A DNA stretch of 64,000 nucleotides from an uncultured Pseudovibrio sp. (GTDB taxonomy: Bacteria; Pseudomonadota; Alphaproteobacteria; Rhizobiales; Stappiaceae): the NCBI GenBank assembly GCA_947496145.1, contig CANMBS010000022.1, positions 25,394 through 89,393 on the forward strand. The letters are read 5' to 3'. Made by a program: the position numbers and the translations under genes. The notes below the pieces were generated by a model. It was given only the letters and a program-made list of their open reading frames with translations, searched no databases and had not been told where the DNA came from. Shown piece by piece: positions 62,101 to 64,000 of the stretch. Positions within the stretch are counted from its first letter, which is position 1; each line of letters begins with the position of its first letter.

Positions 62101-63254
62101 ACCTGATTGCTACTCCCGATTTCTCCATTAGCGGTATGACACGAAATCAGACCGAGGTTGGAGACTACATTAATAATGTGCTTAGTGGCTCCGGGTCTTC
62201 GAGCCTTGGACATCTTTTTGCTCTTGTTGGAAACATGCAAGACAGGAAACAGGTGATCGACACTCTTGATCGGTTGACGTCAGAGGGATATGCCGCAAAC
62301 AGAGTTGAGGCATTTAATGCAGGACGCAGTTTCGTTGATGTGATGATGGATTGCGAAAAACACACTGCCCGGCAGTATGATATCGATAGCCGTAGTTGCT
62401 TTTGGGCAAGTATTGCAGGAGACAACTTCAAACGCAGAGCAACATCTCAGTCAAAACGCCTTAAAACAAATAGTCTTCAGGTCTTCGGAGGGTTGCAGTC
62501 CCTCGTCACTGAAGACCTTTATATTGGAATGGCAGTAGGCTACCAAAGCATTAACCTGACAAACGGATCACGTTTCTCTTCGGATGGTGGGCGAGGCCAC
62601 TGGGGGATTTCTCTTACAAAACATCAAGGTCCATGGGAGTTTCATGGTGCGCTCAGCGGTAGCATCGCTCAATATAGCTCAGAGCGGGTAATTGGGATCA
62701 ATGGCGTATTGCCCGAAAACACTGTTGTAAGTATTGGAGTTGCTTCACTTGACCAGTGGGTTGCTCAAGGGAACTTGAGACTTGGAGTTGGTTATCTCTA
62801 TGAAGTTCCGGAAAGTGCACTCTATATCAGGCCAAGCTTTGACATAGATGCCATGTTTATCAACTCCTCAGAAGATAGTGAGCAACAGAGTGAAGGTTAT
62901 GGCCTGACTTTGAATTCCACCAATCAATGGATTGCTTCATTTGCTCCTTCTATTGAAATTGGAGCTGACTTTAATGTTGTAGAAGATTATAGTCTTCGCA
63001 CATTCGTGCGCGGTAAGGCGGAATTCACGACAAGTGATAATCTACATATAAATACATCGTTCACAGGCGCGAGCGCCAGTGATGGCAACTTTCAAAACTA
63101 TAGCGAAATTGACAATGCTCTTGGTCAAATATCTAGCGGCCTTACGCTGAGTGCAAATGATAACAGTCGTCATCTGAATCTCAGCTATGAAGGGGCCTTC
63201 GGCAAGAATACTCAGGAGCATGCTGTCCGAGCGAATGTGGGATTCAGGTTTTAG
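50133..63254 (+). CDS. giant Gly-rich repeat autotransporter adhesin
   Basis: Predicted 4,373-residue surface protein. An extended signal sequence runs to about residue 54 (cleavage near QAFA), then a Pro-rich start (ADPPPPSS). A passenger domain of roughly 3,350 residues (about 393-3,753) holds some 50 Gly-rich units, each with an AQS[VIL]GGGGGNGG core. After about residue 3,760 the sequence loses the Gly repeats, and the last 260 or so residues form an autotransporter beta-barrel ending in GFRF, with a Cys pair (CEKHTARQYDIDSRSC) just before it. I chose the ATG at 50133, preceded by GAGG; the TTG at 50118 is five codons earlier. It is likely an adhesin or biofilm protein. IS remnants flank it on both sides. 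Confidence 0.8.
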   Translation: MKFGILNWRISQTSKESKGSYYFKCFGVAVLKSCSLVFVVAVGVILFCEIQAFAADPPPPSSTSAVGDSVLNPVTGVSTIVSALVVDPAGTPTVGATAFVQTEDGYTFLVKTNGEYFYNNDNPPIAFKITAVSGTDATISTEGNNGSQSVISIQMTTVEYDTSVNSSGTVGDLTPPVNNSGPDGVEQVVYGRDGDDGRDGALFVSPRSGGNGKTGPTQSKTLNSDVDATSNVGWEIGSVGGDGGNGGDSYASFWSGKDGGDGGHGGTVVATQSSGSTITTSGADNHGIFAYSRSGKAGNGGSGFAAPGGGTGGHSADGGTVTVNQNGTIYTRGDGAYGIYALSVSNNGGNGGDQWGLVGESGNGGYGGSGSSVIVNSTGNILTEGEFSHGILAQSIGGSGGSSGTSGNLLVSLLGQPDNGGNGGTVEVNNSGTIQTNGDYASGIMAQSIGGGGGSGGVAGALVAVGGAGSNGGSGDEVTVNNLASGTIITKGIGSSGIIAQSIGGSGGQGSDAYGLVGIGGAGSKAGNGNTVTVSNFGSISTSGDGAKGVLAQSIGGGGGDGGNSAGMVAVGGSGDGGGYGSKVTVTNDGVITTTGDDAAAILAQSVGGGGGNGGSSGSVGAFVGVAVGGSGGAGGEGGDVEVTLSNSDATQPSSIHTSGDRSAGVFAQSVGGGGGNGGGAVQVAVGAFGAASVSVGGSGGTGGKGGDVSLSGSGAASVQTDGDDSAGILLQSVGGGGGNGGYAVSVAASGGPISGSLSVGIGGSGGNGGAGGSVTVGEIDASGTPVTAGFSGSLLTTGERSAGMLFQSVGGGGGNGGLAVSASGSGSVLFSGSVSIGVGGSGGDGGDGGRVRVYTDASVNTTGGYSPALLAQSVGGGGGNGGGTVSAGISASGGGSGTINVGVGGGAGDASIGGDVDLIAKGEHIRTKGDYSGAVIAQSIGGGGGNGGYSVAAGLAGAGAGAGAVTVGLGGEAGGGGNGGAVKAQVGADVTTEGEHSSGVLIQSVGGGGGNGGFSVSAGAAVAGTGSGAVSVGLGGSGGSGGAGGTVDATVAGDVTTKKSNSGAVVVQSIGGGGGNGGFNVSGNIAGAGVGSGSVTVGLGGTGGSGGSSDDVTAKVTGVVTTESDDSVGVLAQSVGGGGGNGGFYVSGTIAGSGTGSGAIAVGLGGSGGTGSSSGSVDLTTDKSVTTLGDRSSGVVAQSVGGGGGNGGFNVSGAISGAGTGSGSISVGLGGNGAGGGDAGTVTAVSNGQILTSGFASSGFVAQSIGGGGGNGGFNVSAALSGAGTASGAVSVGLGGSGAGGGDGKAVNAKTTAYVQTTGDASTGILAQSVGGGGGNGGFNISPALSGAGTGSGAVGVGIGGSGAGGGNGAKVTLNIANNVLTTGSQSGAVVAQSIGGGGGNGGINVTPSGSGAGTGSGAIGVGIGGRGAGGGNGSEVETTVIGNLETRGDDSVGLLAQSVGGGGGNGGLNVSAAVSAAGTGSGGAAIGLGGSAGAGGTSGIVKSQLTGNVLTAGRNSAGVVVQSLGGGGGNGGLNVSATVSGAQTGSAGVSVGLGGSGGDGGDGNIVESTVTGNVTTTGANSGGVIVQSAGGGGGNGGINVSAAVSLSGNSGGAVSVGIGGSGGGGGSGKKATGTVIGDVNTTGDDSSAIVVQSLGGGGGNGGLNVSGAVSLASSNSAAIGVGVGGGGGDGGNGDEVVADVEGDVQTKGDNSAGVIAQSVGGGGGNGGINVTGTLSLSGKGSGAAAIGVGGFGGNGGTASTVNNTFAGTVFTEGAYSGGIIAQSLGGGGGNGATNVSGTISLAPDFSGALGIGVGGFGGGGGSAGSLTNVSSGYVQTLGNNSIGVLTQSLGGGGGNGGTNISSALSLSRSTSGAIGIGVGGFGGSGADAGDSTTSSFTGGVVTTGDNSAAIVTQSLGGGGGNGGTSINAALNLTQESGGAIGLGVGGFAGGGGDGKAVSSTVRTTDDYNLIGTSGDESIGILAQSLGGGGGNGGLNVSGAVSLSGKSGAAIGLGVGGFGGDGGNAGAVELDVIGDVVTEGDKSHGVMAQSLGGGGGNGGTNVSGSLALTKPSGSDTILSLSMGVGGFGGGGGDAGSVDLDYSGNITALPRTLQSDGSYIINEKAGAHGLVAQSIGGGGGNGGTSVSAGLAISGKPGAGLADSSKSYAVLVGVGGFGGTGGDASAVNVDVSGDSTIIAHGTGRSGILAQSVGGGGGNGGLNVSGGIVSDSSLIVGVGGMGGNAGKAGNVTTNVTANIIVTTDPDDLKEPEDAEFESKLRGVLGDDIVDATEGILEATTLKDLFVDAGLFDEEADETEGSAGLLAQSIGGGGGNGGLNVSGGVALSKDGKVPSITFGIGGFGGAANAAGDVTVDHGGTIQVEGNWKHGIFAQSVGGGGGNGGMNVSGQLNWGDSETSDGATDVSVVAGLGGHGGEGADAGDVMVTSSGNISTQGYHARGVFAQSIGGGGGTGGMNITVVGTKNSSPLGVGVGGFGSGGGHAGNVTVARGIKDQPAGTIHTDGVGAHGIEAASIGGGGGDAGVNAVLGISYTTGSKSDSGNSSERKTPTNSGVDDGVIANYNAVLDELEGRSAAQDPNSQSNGFAAVVAIGGAGGNAGNGGAVDIDHYGNVVTLQDDSHGVFGQSIGGGGGNASFNIGLMYQFGQADKNKGLALSVGGGTGEGGTGGTVNLLNVGDVSTSGDNSFGVFAQSIGGGGGNAGYDNVSTDGDGGSLTVSIGRTGGTGGSGDDVFLSSDGTVLTSGDGSYGLLAQSVGNGGGNSSSTSVQLGTPKSEDDKGSKLSLNVGLEGGDGGAAGNVELEAKGFVKTIGTDAHAVFAQSVGGGGGNGGGTGGSAGSGKSYSISIGGTGGTGGTGGNVDVTNTAQVETEGDRSVGILAQSVGGSGGTGGYVKSGTKALDIAKNTVKGSKVGSTASVNIGGTGGDGMYSGTVTVDNDGIIITEGTDSHGILAQSIGGGGGMGGLIENNIINLKAITGSQTSISLGGDGGTGGYSSDVTVTNSGGIGTTEERSVGIFAQSVGGGGGDAQHVANIVLGPTADDSSNNALMIGGNGGDAGTGGNVSVTNEADGQIVTLSNYSHGILAQSIGGGGGTGGSTTSISSGIANGESKSARKLQMGLGGSGGTGGIGGDVFVDNAGSITTYGYKAHGIVAQSVGGGGGMGGSSISGDLSLKASTNDTTSVGLNIGGSGGDGNTAGFVRVDNTGAILVDGDNSYGIYAQSVGGGGGDGGMAISLSKNVLTNPRSNLAKSLSNIAIGGFGGDGANGGDVLVNHSGSIISNGNNAYGIFAQSVGGAGGNAGFSISAPVWTATDYVFSSVLGAKEGTAGKAGTVTVNTTGDIVMNGANSQAVLTQSVNGGGGNTETFLDFSEKAVQLGDGGIELPPNDGVAENVKAIIKGTLGLGGNLISDATGSVVEQTHIGSLYTSAEQSIASLTQSVGGGGGNSTTNVVVNDIADVDLTAVLGGVNTDNSAGGDVTSERDGDVATFGYVSGGGSTQSIGGGGGRLVMNVTTVETEDPETLGTKNATVVLGADPSFFNDGGDINLDLAGKIYTEGDYSSAQVVQTIGAGGGESYLLGFDTSIVTLGALDGSTGDGGAINLTNTGGVVVIDETEVVVSAITEGRRSHGFVLQSIGGGGGLVTTDLDQADVTLKLSEANGGDGGAISFTNTGYIQTSGDGSFGILAQSLGGGGGVVDDWFLGSAGGTGSGGAIDLDLTGNIVTTGENSSAVFAQSDGGSGAGDVSVKLDGVIVGGSGSAERTAAVRIDGGAANSLSVSEESFVFGLNNQAILGGDGNEEASLQGQAYGNVDFGGGVNNLTVGDKGALYALDTILLGDKGLLTIDGYLQLGGQLLTSDDLDVSKLSADQLSVTQNVGQTTTLTGSVGFGSSATYVADVHFQTNGAAGGNSDLMLASTDATMGGTLVPVLHDYQRALPLVLIDADGATADNGTMIQDTVVIDYSIGLNGSTGDGSTIDLIATPDFSISGMTRNQTEVGDYINNVLSGSGSSSLGHLFALVGNMQDRKQVIDTLDRLTSEGYAANRVEAFNAGRSFVDVMMDCEKHTARQYDIDSRSCFWASIAGDNFKRRATSQSKRLKTNSLQVFGGLQSLVTEDLYIGMAVGYQSINLTNGSRFSSDGGRGHWGISLTKHQGPWEFHGALSGSIAQYSSERVIGINGVLPENTVVSIGVASLDQWVAQGNLRLGVGYLYEVPESALYIRPSFDIDAMFINSSEDSEQQSEGYGLTLNSTNQWIASFAPSIEIGADFNVVEDYSLRTFVRGKAEFTTSDNLHINTSFTGASASDGNFQNYSEIDNALGQISSGLTLSANDNSRHLNLSYEGAFGKNTQEHAVRANVGFRF
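51300..61400 (+). repeat. about 50 tandem Gly-rich repeat units inside the adhesin
   Basis: I count by eye 51 copies of the [AQ]QS[VIL]GG core, averaging about 201 bp (67 residues) per unit. Central units (roughly 53,000-57,200) share the longer GGGGGNGG[FLIT]NVS core closely; outer units are more diverged, with GSGG, GGGGGDGG or GGGGGMGG variants. DNA in the core is low-complexity GGC/GGT/GGN triplets. Confidence 0.85.
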
Positions 63255-63284
63255 GGGAGTATAGTTCTTTCATTGAACTCCCCC
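63254..63284 (+). terminator. weak hairpin after the adhesin gene
   Basis: GGGGA (63254-63258) and TCCCC (63279-63283) flank an inner GTTC/GAAC stem with a bulge. No T tract follows, so this is only a possible terminator. Confidence 0.3.
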
Positions 63285-63296
63285 TCGGGTGTTGTG

Positions 63297-63705
63297 TCAC
63301 ACTGGACAGGCACCTGTAAAGTTCTTTGCTCTGAGGAGCGCACGGCGATGCCGGGCAATGCGGCTCTTGACCATTACTTTGCGGTAAAATTCTGTGCGTG
63401 CCAGTTCGCTGAGCAGTGCGGCGCCATTTTCATCGGTCTTATTTTGCATCTGGCTCAAAACAGCATCTGCCTGACGGACACCAACACACACCAAAGGTAA
63501 TCCACGCGCTTCCAATTCGCTATACAACCAATTGGTCATACGACCAGTTTCCAATACCACTCAATTGAGCGTTTCATGCCACCTTTTCAAAGAGCCATGG
63601 ATAGCTTCTGGATCGGTTACCACCTAGAAGGCAGAGACAATGGCTCCCGAGGAAGCGCTCACATAGATTGGATACATCAAGGCCGACAAAATCGTTTCCA
63701 TCACA
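63297..63705 (-). pseudogene. IS110-family transposase remnant
   Basis: The frame 63297-63560 reads ETGRMTNWLYSELEARGLP, then CVGVRQADAVLSQMQNKTDENGA and ELARTEFYRKV, conserved parts of the IS110/IS1111 transposase DEDD domain. Further upstream, in another frame, DFVGLDVS near 63690-63705 is the family N-terminus. The pieces are in different frames and the C-terminal half is missing, so the gene is decayed. Confidence 0.7.
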
Positions 63706-63892
63706 TGCTCCCCTTGGTTTACCCGTACAAAATGCCGGCAGAAGAGCGGGAGTTCAATGAAAGAATTATTTTCTTCATTCTTGGACATCAGAATGTTCGA
63801 TATGAATCATTAAAGCGGGTAGCCAATACCCTGAATCTTTTGGGATTCCCTTTCAGGGACGTTGTGATTCACTGGTGTGAGGAGGAGTTATC

Positions 63893-64000
63893 ATGTCAGC
63901 ACCGCTTTCAATTGATCTTCGAAACCGTTTTCGCAAACTCATTGAAGTCGGTATGAGTGGTCGTGAGGCTGCGCGGCGGCTGTTGATTTCGCCAGCGACC
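63893..64000 (+). CDS. IS630-family transposase, 5' end only (partial)
   Basis: MSAPLSIDLRNRFRKLIEV followed by GREAARRLLISPAT is the N-terminal helix-turn-helix of an IS630-type transposase; the frame is open to the window's end. GGAGGAG precedes the ATG. It matches the decayed copy at 49204 at DNA level, including its upstream bases, so two copies of one element flank the adhesin in the same orientation. It belongs to a different IS630 subgroup than the element at 35857. Confidence 0.7.
   Translation, partial: MSAPLSIDLRNRFRKLIEVGMSGREAARRLLISPAT

Noticed and set aside
63576..63956. 126-codon plus-strand frame
   Set aside because: It runs antisense through the IS110 remnant and then into the IS630 leader, so it is a chance join of two elements.

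Overview
The window looks like a moderate-GC chromosomal segment from a marine or host-associated alphaproteobacterium of the Rhizobiales/Stappiaceae type. This rests on a RirA-type iron regulator with its three cluster cysteines, two IRO-box-like operators, a Rhizobiales-type palindromic intergenic element, a TRAP transporter, and Entner-Doudoroff enzymes. Pseudovibrio or a relative is my guess; the sequence alone does not prove the genus.

Layout. (1) 1-700: the end of tonB converges on rirA across a shared terminator. (2) 1.4-4.4 kb: a GATE-domain membrane protein and a CyuA-type cysteine desulfidase/serine dehydratase. (3) 4.6-8.4 kb: a complete yehWXYZ (osmF) osmoprotectant ABC operon on the minus strand. 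(4) 8.8-12.9 kb: a BtsS/BtsR pyruvate-type two-component system followed by a CstA/BtsT transporter, whose upstream region carries three BtsR-like half-sites. (5) 13.2-18.6 kb: a redox operon of a CcdA/DsbD-like membrane protein, a membrane-anchored beta-propeller, and a His-rich secreted beta-propeller that appears to have been fused to a cytochrome c domain (now frameshifted), with a LysR regulator. (6) 18.9-22.9 kb: a DUF2218 gene divergent from a four-gene siderophore ABC importer, with two IRO-box-like sites between them. (7) 22.9-33.2 kb: a response regulator/histidine kinase/binding-protein set, a PhnD-like binding protein, an AfuABC/FbpABC-type importer, and edd. I infer phosphosugar rather than iron import. 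(8) 33.7-37.8 kb: a crotonase, an AraC-type regulator, an inactivated IS630 element with TA flanks, and an EamA permease. (9) 37.8-48.4 kb: a sugar-acid catabolic cluster (eda, MRJP-family secreted protein, kdgK-like kinase, RraA-like protein, D-2-hydroxyacid dehydrogenase, TRAP transporter, GntR and LysR regulators, second MRJP-family protein). (10) 48.5-64 kb: a thioredoxin-fold protein, then a 13.1-kb gene for a 4,373-residue autotransporter with about 50 Gly-rich repeats, flanked by IS630-family and IS110-family remnants.

How the parts connect. Iron: TonB, RirA, the siderophore importer and DUF2218 form a plausible iron regulon. Carbon: edd and eda are both present, and KDG kinase plus Eda would send a sugar acid to pyruvate and glyceraldehyde 3-phosphate; BtsSR/CstA handles pyruvate-like substrates. 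The least explained parts are the propeller/cytochrome/CcdA operon, the substrate of the sugar-acid cluster, and the giant repeat adhesin.
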